The notes under the pieces: model-generated
The model's input: only the letters and a program-made list of their open reading frames with translations
The model's database searches: none
Told to the model about the DNA's origin: nothing
Part shown: positions 32,939-40,193 of the stretch, in pieces
Numbering within the stretch: the first letter of the stretch is position 1
Layout: the number at the start of each line of letters is the position of its first letter
Assembly (NCBI GenBank): GCA_944385475.1
Contig: CALWXJ010000030.1
Location: 1-41,014 of the forward strand
From: an uncultured Oscillospiraceae bacterium
GTDB taxonomy: Bacteria; Bacillota; Clostridia; Oscillospirales; Oscillospiraceae
DNA length: 41,014 nt
Direction: 5' to 3'
Program-made: the position numbers and the translations under genes

Positions 32939-33940
32939 TTATTCAGCGCCGCACATTCTCCACGCCTCCCGCAGTGCCACAAGCATATTGTCCGCCTTGG
33001 CGGTGCCGTTCCCGGCATGGCCGAACGCAGTTCCGTGGTCCACGCTGGTGCGGATCACCGGCAGGCCCACCGTCACGTTCACGCTTCTGTCGATGCCCAG
33101 GACCTTCACCGGACCCAGGCCCTGATCGTGATTCATCGCCACCACGATATCAAATCTGCCGTTTCTGGCCCGGAAGAAGGCCGTATCCGCAGGCACCGGC
33201 CCGGTGATATCCATGCCCTCTGCCTGGGCCCGCTGGATCCCGGGGATGATCTTCGTCTCCTCCTCCCCGTCGCCAAACAGCCCGTTCTCCCCTGCGTGGG
33301 GATTCAGGCCGCAGACCACGATGCGGGGCTCCTTGCCCTTCATCTTGCGCTTCATGGCATCCCGGGCCAGGACCAGGGTGTTGTATACGCTCTCCGGCGT
33401 GACCAGATCAATGGACTCCCGCAGACCCACGTGAATGGTGACCAAAATGACGTTGAGGTCGTCCGAGGTAAACATCGTCCCATAGTGCTCCGCCCCGGTG
33501 AGGTCCGCCAGGATCTCCGTATGGCCGGGATAGTGATGGCCCCCCAGCTGCATGGACTCCTTGTTCAAAGGCGCGGTGCAGATGGCGTCGATCTCCTTGT
33601 CCATGGCAAGGTGGATCGCCTTTTCCACATACCGGAAGGCCGCATCCCCCGCCGCGGCGCTGATCTGGCCGAAGGGCAGGTCCGCCGGCAGCAGATCCAG
33701 ATCGATGCAATCAATGGTCCCAAAGGCAAACTGGGCATCCTTGGGGCTTTCAATAGTCCGGAACTTGCACCCGGTTTTCCAGATGGTCTCCGCCCGCTCC
33801 AAAATCTTCAGATCGCCGATGACAAAGGGTCTGCAGTGCTCATAGAGCTCCTGATGGCTCAGGGCCTGGACAATGATCTCCGGTCCCACGCCGGCTCCGT
33901 CGCCCATGGTCAGGGCGATGATGGGTTTGTAATCGCTCAT
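32939..33940 (-). CDS. pdxA2: PdxA2-type 4-phospho-tetronate dehydrogenase (PdxA family)
   Basis: A 333-residue NAD-dependent dehydrogenase of the PdxA family. The three metal-binding histidines occur in GHTEILADL, HVGLRES and NHDQGLGPVK, and the N-terminal TMGDGAGVGPEI is typical. True PdxA acts in vitamin B6 synthesis, but a partner DUF1537 kinase in the same operon marks the PdxA2 branch. That branch oxidises D-threonate 4-phosphate (or an isomer) to a 3-keto acid that loses CO2 to give dihydroxyacetone phosphate. The ATG at 33940 has AAGGAG ten bases upstream; the longer in-frame start at 34057 is rejected as it lacks homology. Confidence 0.9.
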   Translation of the reverse strand: MSDYKPIIALTMGDGAGVGPEIIVQALSHQELYEHCRPFVIGDLKILERAETIWKTGCKFRTIESPKDAQFAFGTIDCIDLDLLPADLPFGQISAAAGDAAFRYVEKAIHLAMDKEIDAICTAPLNKESMQLGGHHYPGHTEILADLTGAEHYGTMFTSDDLNVILVTIHVGLRESIDLVTPESVYNTLVLARDAMKRKMKGKEPRIVVCGLNPHAGENGLFGDGEEETKIIPGIQRAQAEGMDITGPVPADTAFFRARNGRFDIVVAMNHDQGLGPVKVLGIDRSVNVTVGLPVIRTSVDHGTAFGHAGNGTAKADNMLVALREAWRMCGAE

Positions 33941-34031
33941 GAAAACGCACTCCTTTTTGATTTCACTGATATTAAGATCCTGGGGCATCTCCCCTCCGGA
34001 CGAGGAGAGCATCTGCCCCGCAGCGCACGCC

Positions 34032-34520
34032 TCACTCCAGACGGCGATAGCCGTCATAGGCCTTCAGGCCCTGCTTGGAGCTGTCTGCCAGAACCTGCTC
34101 CACCTGGGCGATGTAAAGGGTGTGGTCCCCCGCCGGTACGGCCCGCTCCAATCTGCACAGCATGGCCACCTGGCTGTTCTCCACCACAGGGGGAAACCCC
34201 TCTTTCCACTGGCGCAAGGCGATTTTCGAAATGGCCGCCTTGTCCTCCACCCGGCCCGAGACCGTTCCGCAGTAAAAGGCCTGCTCCGCCAAAGCCTTGT
34301 CGGGGACGCACAGGGTAAACGTGCCGTATTGGGTGATGCACTCCCCGGCAAAGCCCTTTTGACTCAGGGATACAGCCACCATGGCCGGCCGGTTGGAAAC
34401 ATAGGTCCACCAAGAGGCCGCTGTCAGGTTGGCCCCGCCCGACGGCTTGTAAGAGACAATGATCGCAAAGGGGTTGGGCGAGGTCAATACCTCAGCCTGG
34501 CTGATGGTGATCTCCTCCAT
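34032..34520 (-). CDS. Flavin reductase-like protein (FMN-binding split barrel)
   Basis: A 162-residue protein of the flavin reductase/FMN-binding domain family. It has the split-barrel start (NPFAIIVSYKPSGGANLTAASWWTYVSNRPAMVAVSL) and the GRVEDKAAISKIAL region. Relatives supply reduced flavin to monooxygenases or bind FMN in electron transfer. No monooxygenase is nearby, and such a gene is not part of the described DtnK-PdxA2 pathways, so its role here is unclear. AAGGAGG precedes the ATG, and it lies 27 bp after the kinase and 91 bp before pdxA2. Confidence 0.87.
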   Translation of the reverse strand: MEEITISQAEVLTSPNPFAIIVSYKPSGGANLTAASWWTYVSNRPAMVAVSLSQKGFAGECITQYGTFTLCVPDKALAEQAFYCGTVSGRVEDKAAISKIALRQWKEGFPPVVENSQVAMLCRLERAVPAGDHTLYIAQVEQVLADSSKQGLKAYDGYRRLE

Positions 34521-34547
34521 CTTCTTCCCCCTCCTTTCCTTTAAACT

Positions 34548-35834
34548 TCAAATCGAGGCGGTGCTTTGCTCCTCCTCCTTAATCCACTCCCTGGCGGCGC
34601 ACAGGGCGTTTTCCGTACCGAAGGCGCCGGCCTTGGTAACCGCCAGATACTGCACCGGCCCCATAAGCCGGCCGGCCGGAATGCCCGGCTCCACTTCTCC
34701 CCAAAGTTCCATCCCCGGGCTTTCAAAAGTGTGAAGGATCCCCTGGGCCATGTCGCCCCCGGTCATGACGATCCCCTCGCTCAGCCCCTGGGCCAAAAGT
34801 CCCTTTGCAAGACGGCTCAGGGCCTCCGCGATCCGCTCCCCCACAGCTTTTTGGGAAAGGCCTGCCTCCCCGGCGGCCTTCTCCGATTCCTGGCGGGCCT
34901 GCCGGGAGGGATCCACCTGCAAAATCAGGTCCCTGCCCTCCCGCAAGATGGCCTCCGCCTGGGCAGCGTACGCATCCACGCTGCCAAAGGCAGCCTGCCG
35001 GGGGGACACCAGGGTTCTCCCGGCGTTTCCCTCCTTCAAAAGATACTCCACCTGGGTCTCCGTCACCGGAGACACACTGGCCACCGCCACAATGACGGGC
35101 TTGCGGGTCTTTTCCGGGGCGGCTCCTCCCGCCTCGGCCCCGGCGCACCATTGCTGCGCCATATGCCGGGCCAAGCCTGTGGAGCCCACCACCAAATAGC
35201 TCTCCTTGGCAACGTGCCGGGCGATGCGCTCCAGGTCATCCTCCGTCTCCGCGTCCAGGACGATCAGGCCATACCCCTGGCCCCGCAGTTCCTCCACCGC
35301 CCGGGCAAACGCCTGGGCAGAACCCCGCACGGCCTGGATCCCCAGGCAGGCTGCCCGCCGCTTGGACTGGGCGGTCAAAATCTTGGGCAGCTCCGACTCC
35401 CGGGCGGGGCAGGAGGGGTCCCGGGCGATGGGACTGTCCTCCAGGCGGCTGCCGTTTAAGTAGTGGACCCCCTGTGAGGTGGTCCTCCCATAGAGGGGAA
35501 AAGCCGGGGCAACGATGGCGGTTTCAAAGCCCATGCCATCCATGACCCCGTCGATCTCTGCCCCCAGATTCCCCCGCAGGGTAGAGTCCACGGATTTATA
35601 GACCCACCGGCATCCCGCCCCCCGCAAAAGCTGTCCTACCTCCCGGTTCCGCTGATACGCCTCTTCGGGAGAGCGGGTACGGCTGTCTGTATTCAGCCCC
35701 ACCACCTGGGTCCTGGGCAGATCCTGGCGGGGCACGGAGATCAGCGCCGCAGTGGACAGCCCCCGAAAGGCAAAGGGAATGGTGCAGTCTGTGACGCTGG
35801 TAAAATCATCCGCGATTACTGCTGCATGGTACAT
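34548..35834 (-). CDS. Four-carbon acid-sugar kinase (DUF1537 family, DtnK/OtnK-like)
   Basis: A 428-residue kinase of the DUF1537 family. The N-terminal substrate domain begins AAVIADDFTSVTDCTIPFA (the family has IADDLTGATD) and holds YKSVDSTLRGNLGAEIDG. The C-terminal nucleotide domain ends with GIVMTGGDMAQGIL and AGRLMGPVQYLAVTKAGAFG. Characterised members phosphorylate D-threonate, L-threonate or 3-oxo-tetronates at C4. Pairing with a PdxA2-type dehydrogenase favours D-threonate or D-erythronate. The altered SVTDCTIP stretch in the first motif may affect specificity. The ATG has AGGGGGGAG upstream, preceded by a highly structured spacer. Confidence 0.9.
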   Translation of the reverse strand: MYHAAVIADDFTSVTDCTIPFAFRGLSTAALISVPRQDLPRTQVVGLNTDSRTRSPEEAYQRNREVGQLLRGAGCRWVYKSVDSTLRGNLGAEIDGVMDGMGFETAIVAPAFPLYGRTTSQGVHYLNGSRLEDSPIARDPSCPARESELPKILTAQSKRRAACLGIQAVRGSAQAFARAVEELRGQGYGLIVLDAETEDDLERIARHVAKESYLVVGSTGLARHMAQQWCAGAEAGGAAPEKTRKPVIVAVASVSPVTETQVEYLLKEGNAGRTLVSPRQAAFGSVDAYAAQAEAILREGRDLILQVDPSRQARQESEKAAGEAGLSQKAVGERIAEALSRLAKGLLAQGLSEGIVMTGGDMAQGILHTFESPGMELWGEVEPGIPAGRLMGPVQYLAVTKAGAFGTENALCAAREWIKEEEQSTASI

Positions 35835-35880
35835 AGTCTCCCCCCTGTCTGTTGGTAAATCTCATATCCTCCGGATACGC

Positions 35881-36062
35881 CTGCTGTATGGCGACAGCAG
35901 CAAGTCCTCTCCTCGCCTTGCACCGCAGCCTTCCGGGGAGGCTCCCACAGCAGCCGGCAGCCACGGGATCCCCCAGGTCCGGCACAGGCCGATGCGGCCC
36001 TGTCATCTCTGGGGTCCCGGCGCCGCCAGGCGCCCCTCCCCGGAAGCTGCTGTCAGCGCCAA
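35881..36062 (-). ncRNA. Candidate structured leader RNA between the TIM-barrel and kinase genes
   Basis: The minus-strand transcript can form nested helices. An outer 9-bp stem joins 36046-36054 with 35893-35901, and an 11- to 12-bp stem joins 36035-36046 with 35930-35941. Inside are a 6-bp GGCGCC hairpin, a CCCCAG/CTGGGG helix and a small hairpin at its tip. Segment A (ACAGCAGC, 36046-36053) can instead pair with segment B (35947-35954), while segment C (35893-35901) can pair with D (35881-35887). A:C and A:B plus C:D are thus alternative states, the logic of a switch. The kinase ribosome site lies about 40 nt downstream. No known riboswitch class was recognised and no T-run follows, so translation or RNA stability would be the regulated step. 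Confidence 0.5.
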
Positions 36063-36728
36063 TCACTTGGAAAGATACGCTACCACTGCCTCCACATTCT
36101 CCCGGAAAGTCCCGTTCTCCTGATACTTTCCGGCAAAAAGTGCGCTTCCGATGGTAAATCCCCAGGGCTGGATCTCCTTCATGAAGTCCAGGCGCTGGGT
36201 GCTGTCGATGCTCCCGGCGATTACGGTGGGGATCTTGACCTGCTTCATGTACTCCCGGATCAGCGCCGGGGCGTCTCCCGGGAAGCGGTAGGCCAGCAGA
36301 TCCAGACCTGCCACCCCTTCAGACTCTGAAAGGCGCAGAGCGTCCTCCACAATGCCGTCGATGGACTCCCCCAGAACAGAGGGGCTGCCCCAGACCTTCC
36401 CGCAGAAGGGGAGGTATTTGGTAGAGGTATTCTGGAACAGCTTTCCGACACTGGGATAGTACAGCGTGCCCATCAGATAGTCAAAGCCGCACTCAATGGC
36501 CAGACGGGCGCCCCGCAGGCACTCTTCCTCGGTGTAGGTCACCACCTCCAGATAGGTGGTCTTCCCACACTCCTTCATCCGCTTGACCAGCTGCTTCATC
36601 TGGTCCTCCGGCAGGCCCACGTCCTTAAATCCCCAGTCCTTGACCGGCAGGTCCTTGCAGGATTCAAAGACCTCCAGGGCGTTGCTCACGGTCACATCAT
36701 GATTGGTCAGCATTACGATCAGGTTCAT
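36063..36728 (-). CDS. Uncharacterised TIM-barrel protein of a four-carbon acid-sugar operon
   Basis: A 221-residue protein of an uncharacterised Firmicutes group. Alternating strand and helix spacing and the C-terminal phosphate-binding pattern (TVIAGSIDSTQRLDFMKEI followed by GFTIGSALF) indicate a (beta/alpha)8 barrel that binds a phosphorylated compound, like KDPG/ribulose-phosphate-type aldolases and epimerases. Other marked segments are WGFKDVGLP, TYLEVVTYTEEE and LDLLAYRFPGDA. As the first gene of the operon with a DUF1537 kinase and PdxA2 enzyme, it could isomerise or cleave a phosphorylated intermediate. The reaction is unknown. AAGGATGAG precedes the ATG, and a near-consensus promoter lies 77-105 bp upstream. 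Confidence 0.75.
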   Translation of the reverse strand: MNLIVMLTNHDVTVSNALEVFESCKDLPVKDWGFKDVGLPEDQMKQLVKRMKECGKTTYLEVVTYTEEECLRGARLAIECGFDYLMGTLYYPSVGKLFQNTSTKYLPFCGKVWGSPSVLGESIDGIVEDALRLSESEGVAGLDLLAYRFPGDAPALIREYMKQVKIPTVIAGSIDSTQRLDFMKEIQPWGFTIGSALFAGKYQENGTFRENVEAVVAYLSK

Positions 36729-36804
36729 ATACGCTCATCCTTTTCCTTCTGATTTGACAGCAATATGTTCAATTCGCGCAAAAGAAGTATCCTAATGTGT
36801 TTGT

Positions 36805-36833
36805 ATCATATAAAAATAGCTCAATATTGTCAA
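36805..36833 (-). promoter_or_regulatory. Predicted promoter of the acid-sugar operon
   Basis: A perfect -35 TTGACA (36828-36833) and TATGAT (36805-36810) are spaced 17 bp on the minus strand. The start site would fall near 36798, about 70 nt before the TIM-barrel gene. Such a strong promoter implies repression, consistent with the divergent DeoR gene. Confidence 0.82.
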
Positions 36834-36856
36834 TGCTTTTGATTGAATTAACGTAT

Positions 36857-36899
36857 TTGTCCACTAATTCGCTCATTTTTAAATAATTGTCCGCTGATT
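36857..36899. promoter_or_regulatory. Direct repeats, candidate DeoR operators
   Basis: TTGTCCACTAATT (36857-36869) and TTGTCCGCTGATT (36887-36899) are near-identical copies exactly 30 bp apart, about three helical turns. A second repeat, ATTCGCTCATT (36867-36877) and ATTCACTCATT (36910-36920), overlaps it and runs into the -35 box of the DeoR gene. DeoR-family repressors often bind such spaced repeats between divergent promoters. Confidence 0.55.
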
Positions 36900-36918
36900 T
36901 AATCACCCCATTCACTCA

Positions 36919-36947
36919 TTGACGCAGCGGAGAGAATCTGATATGAT
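36919..36947 (+). promoter_or_regulatory. Predicted promoter of the DeoR-family gene
   Basis: TTGACG (36919-36924) and TATGAT (36942-36947) are spaced 17 bp. One candidate operator copy ends on the -35 box, so the regulator may control its own synthesis. The leader before the ATG at 36986 is about 30 nt. Confidence 0.78.
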
Positions 36948-36985
36948 GGGCTCAACTTGAAAAGACAGGGAGGCGCTGTGAGAAA

Positions 36986-37753
36986 ATGAAGCCCTCTGAC
37001 CGTTCCAAAGAGCTTTTGGCCTATATCGACAAAGCGGGGTATGTCTCGCTTTCCCAGCTATGCGGGGAGTTCCATGTCTCCAGCGCCACCATGCGCCGGG
37101 ACCTCACCCGGCTTTCTGAGCGGGGCCTGGTGACACGGCTCCACGGCGGGGTGAAATCCAAGGCGGACCAGCAGCAGGAAGAACCTCCCTATGCCGAGCG
37201 GATCAACATGCAGGTGGAGGAAAAGCGCAGAATCGCTCACCGCGCGCTTTTGGAGATCCATGACGGCGACAGCATCATCCTGGACTCCTCCACCACGGTG
37301 GTGGAGCTGGCCAAATGCCTGGCCCAGAGCTCCCTTTATATCACGGTCATCACCAACGACATGGAGATCGCCTATATCCTGGCTCCCCACCCCACCATCG
37401 AGCTGATCTGCGTGGGGGGCTATATCCGCAAGGGGTACTATACCTCCATCGGTTTTTTTGCAGAAAATCTGTGGAAGGAGCTCCACGCGGACAAGCTCTT
37501 TATGGGGGTGGACGCGGTAGATGCCCGGTACGGCATGATGAACTACCGCATTGAGGAGCTCAGCTGCAAGAAGCTGATGCTCCAGCAGTCCAACAGGCAT
37601 TTTGTCCTTTGCGATCACACGAAGTTCTCCTCCACCGCGGTGCTGCAGATCTGTCCCGCCTCCGCGGTGGACCTGCTGATCACCGGTGTGGAGCTGCAGC
37701 AGCCCCTGGAGCAGGTCATGGCCGCCACCGGGCTGAAGATCCTCAAGGTCTGA
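36986..37753 (+). CDS. DeoR/GlpR-family transcriptional regulator
   Basis: A 255-residue repressor of the DeoR family. Residues about 1-57 form the winged helix with the signature VSLSQLCGEFHVSSATMRRD and the following LVTRLHGGV. The C-terminal DeoR sensor domain (IILDSSTTVVELAKCL and FMGVDAVDARYGMMNY) binds a phosphorylated sugar. It diverges from the TIM-barrel/DUF1537/PdxA2 operon, so a phosphorylated tetronate or dihydroxyacetone phosphate is a likely inducer. AGGGAGG stands 12 bases before the ATG, slightly far. A perfect two-way terminator follows the gene. Confidence 0.93.
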   Translation: MKPSDRSKELLAYIDKAGYVSLSQLCGEFHVSSATMRRDLTRLSERGLVTRLHGGVKSKADQQQEEPPYAERINMQVEEKRRIAHRALLEIHDGDSIILDSSTTVVELAKCLAQSSLYITVITNDMEIAYILAPHPTIELICVGGYIRKGYYTSIGFFAENLWKELHADKLFMGVDAVDARYGMMNYRIEELSCKKLMLQQSNRHFVLCDHTKFSSTAVLQICPASAVDLLITGVELQQPLEQVMAATGLKILKV

Positions 37754-37859
37754 CCTCCGGGGCGCCACGGGGATCAGCCCGCCCCTTTCGCAGCGCATCC
37801 GGCACCCCGCCGGGGCAAAGCTGCGGGACATCCGGCAAAATAGCCGCCGTCATCGCCTT

Positions 37860-37911
37860 TATAAAAACGCACCAGGGCAGAGCTAATGCTCCGCCCTGGT
37901 GCGTTTTTATA
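37860..37911. terminator. Perfect bidirectional terminator between the DeoR and histidine kinase genes
   Basis: A perfect 19-bp stem (TATAAAAACGCACCAGGGC and its complement) with a short inner GAG/CTC pairing carries A-rich and T-rich ends on both sides. It ends the DeoR transcript on the plus strand and the kinase transcript on the minus strand. Confidence 0.95.
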
Positions 37912-37936
37912 AGTTTCACCACAGACAAGGGCCGCC

Positions 37937-39235
37937 TCACGCTCCCGGAGGCGCCGGGGACTCTCCCATGAAAAGGCACACCACCAGCTCGAACGCTCCC
38001 TCCCGGGCCCCGGCCTCCAGCGTACCGTGATACCGCCGGGCAATCTCCCGCATCCCGGAGATGCCGAATCCATGGGCGGCCTTGTCCCCTTTGGTGGTGG
38101 CAAGGCCGGTCCTGGGCATAGCGCCTATGGTGTTTTTGACCCGGAGCATAAAAAGGCCCTTGTCCCCCTTGCAGCGGAGGGTGATCCGGCGCTCCGCCGC
38201 CCCCCGGGTGCCCTCTATGGCATTGTCCAAAGCGTTGCCCAGAAGGGCCACCAGATCTGTGTCCGCTATGGGCAGCTCCCCAGGCAGGGAGACGGCCAGA
38301 TCCAGTGTGATGCCCTCCCGCTCCATCTCCCCGGTCTTGGCGCAGAGCACCGCGTTGGCGGTTTCGTTGGCGCAGAGGTGCCGGGTCCCTCCCAGGGCGG
38401 CGGAGCCGGAGATCTTTTGAAGATACTCCAGCGCTTTGGGAGTGTCCCCTGCCTCCAAAAGCCCCTGGAGGGCTGTGAGGTGGTTTCGCAGGTCATGGCG
38501 CAGGCGGCGCACCTGGGTCTCCTGCTGCTGAAGGCCCTGGTAATAGACCTCCCGCACCGAGGCCAGTTGGCTGGCCTGTTCCAATTTCTCATGGTCTGCC
38601 AGCACCAGCACCGCCCGCAGCAGCATAAGGGAGGTCAGCAGCACAAAGGGCAGCACCACCAGCCCCAGATTCATGGCCTGGGCGTATGCCGCCGGAGAGT
38701 CGTACTTGGTGTACGTCAGCAGCACCACCGCCGCCAGGGCGCAAAAGGGCATGGCGGAAAGGCCCAGCATCAAACGCCACAGCCGGGGCGGCAGGGTCAC
38801 CGGTTCCTCCGGCAGGCGGCGGCGCAGCAGGAGATACAGCCCGCCAAACACCACCGGCCTGGCCAGCCGGGTCAGGACGTCATCGTAGTCTAAGCTTCCC
38901 AGATAGGTGTCCAGCAGGGCACACACCGACATCGCCAGGCAGAAAATAGTCAGGCACATGGCGAGCCTGCCCACCCGGTCTCCCCGGGTGCACAAAAAGA
39001 ACACCCCCAAAAATACCGGCAGGGTATAGAGCAGATTGGGATCCCCCACCCAGATCACCATGCCGCTGCTGCCGGTAAGCAAAAGCAGCAGGATGGCCCG
39101 CCACCGCCACTTTCTCCGCATGAAAAGAAAGGGGGCCGACAATCGGTAGAGCGCGTACCCGTTAAGCAAGGCCAGCCCATACCACAGCCCGCCCCGCAGC
39201 ATCTGCTGCAGAACTTCCCAAAACGGCTCTCCCAT
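37937..39235 (-). CDS. AgrC-like sensor histidine kinase (GHKL ATPase)
   Basis: A 432-residue membrane kinase. The first 215 residues hold about six helices. A dimerisation segment with the phospho-acceptor His in RRLRHDLRNHLTALQGLL follows. The C-terminal GHKL domain shows LLGNALDNAIEGT (N box) and AAHGFGISGMREIARRY (G box). This is the layout of peptide-sensing AgrC/VirS-type kinases, but no pheromone gene is visible. It starts 3 bp after the stop of the LytTR regulator gene on the same strand, so the pair is co-transcribed. The divergent ABC genes suggest a role in sensing or resisting a peptide. Confidence 0.9.
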   Translation of the reverse strand: MGEPFWEVLQQMLRGGLWYGLALLNGYALYRLSAPFLFMRRKWRWRAILLLLLTGSSGMVIWVGDPNLLYTLPVFLGVFFLCTRGDRVGRLAMCLTIFCLAMSVCALLDTYLGSLDYDDVLTRLARPVVFGGLYLLLRRRLPEEPVTLPPRLWRLMLGLSAMPFCALAAVVLLTYTKYDSPAAYAQAMNLGLVVLPFVLLTSLMLLRAVLVLADHEKLEQASQLASVREVYYQGLQQQETQVRRLRHDLRNHLTALQGLLEAGDTPKALEYLQKISGSAALGGTRHLCANETANAVLCAKTGEMEREGITLDLAVSLPGELPIADTDLVALLGNALDNAIEGTRGAAERRITLRCKGDKGLFMLRVKNTIGAMPRTGLATTKGDKAAHGFGISGMREIARRYHGTLEAGAREGAFELVVCLFMGESPAPPGA

Positions 39236-39238
39236 GAC

Positions 39239-39952
39239 CTATTCCCCCAGTTCCGCCCGGGTCAGGGCCAGCAGGGCCGCAGTCTGGCAGGAGCGGCTGA
39301 TGGGCAGGCAGGTGCCGTCCCGCAGCACCGCCTCTCCGCTCTCCAGCCTCGCCACCGCCCTGTCCTGGACCAGATAGCGCTGGTGGATGCGGACAAAATG
39401 CCCTCCCACCTCCGCCGCCACGGTGTCCAGTTTCCCGTAAAACGTATACGTCCGGCCCGGTGTGACGCAGTGGATCTGGCGCCGGTCAGAGGCAAAATAC
39501 AAGATGCTCTGGATGGGGATGCGGTAATGGATATCCCCGCTGCGGCAGATATAGGCCCGCTCCAGCTCCCGAACCAGCGCCCCCTGTGCCCGATCCAGCA
39601 CTGCTTCCAACTGCTCCTGCTTGGGAGGCTTCATCAAATACCCCAGGGCCCCCACGCTGTACCCGTCAAAGACGTGTTCGGCATAACCGGTAACGAATGC
39701 CAGTTGAAGCCCGGCGTCCGCCGCCCGGAGCCGCCGGGCGGTCTCCATACCGTCCAGCTCATGCAGCTCCAGATCCAAAAAAATAAGATCCAGCTCCCCC
39801 GTGTGGTGGGCATACCAGTGCAGCATCGTCTCCCCGGAGGAGAACTCAAAAAACCGCCCCTGGATATTCCTATCCGCCAGGATGCGCTCCAGGACGGAGC
39901 GGAGGGCAAGGCGGGCGTCCGCCGCATCATCACAGATCCCGATTCGCAGCAT
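39239..39952 (-). CDS. LytTR-family response regulator
   Basis: A 237-residue response regulator. The receiver domain (about 1-120) starts LRIGICDDAADAR and has the phospho-acceptor Asp in LIFLDLELHELDGME, with the conserved Lys in GYLMKPPK. The C-terminal LytTR DNA-binding domain (about 140-237) includes HFVRIHQRYLVQ. Proteins of this type bind pairs of short direct repeats near a promoter. The ATG at 39952 has AGGGGGGAG upstream and starts the receiver fold, so the in-frame start at 40018 is rejected. It is cotranscribed with its kinase and faces the ABC operon it may control. Confidence 0.92.
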   Translation of the reverse strand: MLRIGICDDAADARLALRSVLERILADRNIQGRFFEFSSGETMLHWYAHHTGELDLIFLDLELHELDGMETARRLRAADAGLQLAFVTGYAEHVFDGYSVGALGYLMKPPKQEQLEAVLDRAQGALVRELERAYICRSGDIHYRIPIQSILYFASDRRQIHCVTPGRTYTFYGKLDTVAAEVGGHFVRIHQRYLVQDRAVARLESGEAVLRDGTCLPISRSCQTAALLALTRAELGE

Positions 39953-39989
39953 CGCCGCTCCCCCCTGTCTTTGAAATGGATTTTGGCCC

Positions 39990-40018
39990 ATTGTACCACA
40001 CCCGCCCGGTTGCGCCAA
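39990..40018 (-). promoter_or_regulatory. Predicted promoter of the LytTR regulator and kinase genes
   Basis: TTGGCG (40013-40018) and TACAAT (39990-39995) are spaced 17 bp on the minus strand, 38 bp before the response regulator start codon. Confidence 0.62.
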
Positions 40019-40110
40019 ACCAAACTTGACGAAAAACCCGCCAAAGATGACACGCCGCGCTTCTTCCCTGCAAAATTTGACGGCGGCTGCGCCATTGGTG
40101 ACAACCCGGT

Positions 40111-40139
40111 TTGCGCAGGCACGGGATCCCGGCTATCAT
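40111..40139 (+). promoter_or_regulatory. Predicted promoter of the ABC transporter genes
   Basis: TTGCGC (40111-40116) and TATCAT (40134-40139) are spaced 17 bp, 55 bp before the ATPase start. The weak -35 suits activation. TTGACG occurs twice upstream (40026-40031 and 40077-40082), but no clear LytTR site pair was confirmed. Confidence 0.5.
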
Positions 40140-40193
40140 GGAGCTGCCCAGAGAAATCCAGACGGCGCATCAGTGGGAAAGGACTGTGATACC

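Noticed and set aside
31940-34318. Long plus-strand open frame (792 codons)
   Set aside because: It runs antisense across the MATE gene, a promoter, a terminator and pdxA2, which no real gene would do. The composition is that of a GC-rich shadow.
40020-40110. LytTR binding-site pair
   Set aside because: Two TTGACG words occur 51 bp apart, but they do not fit the usual pair of 9-bp repeats spaced by 12-13 bp.
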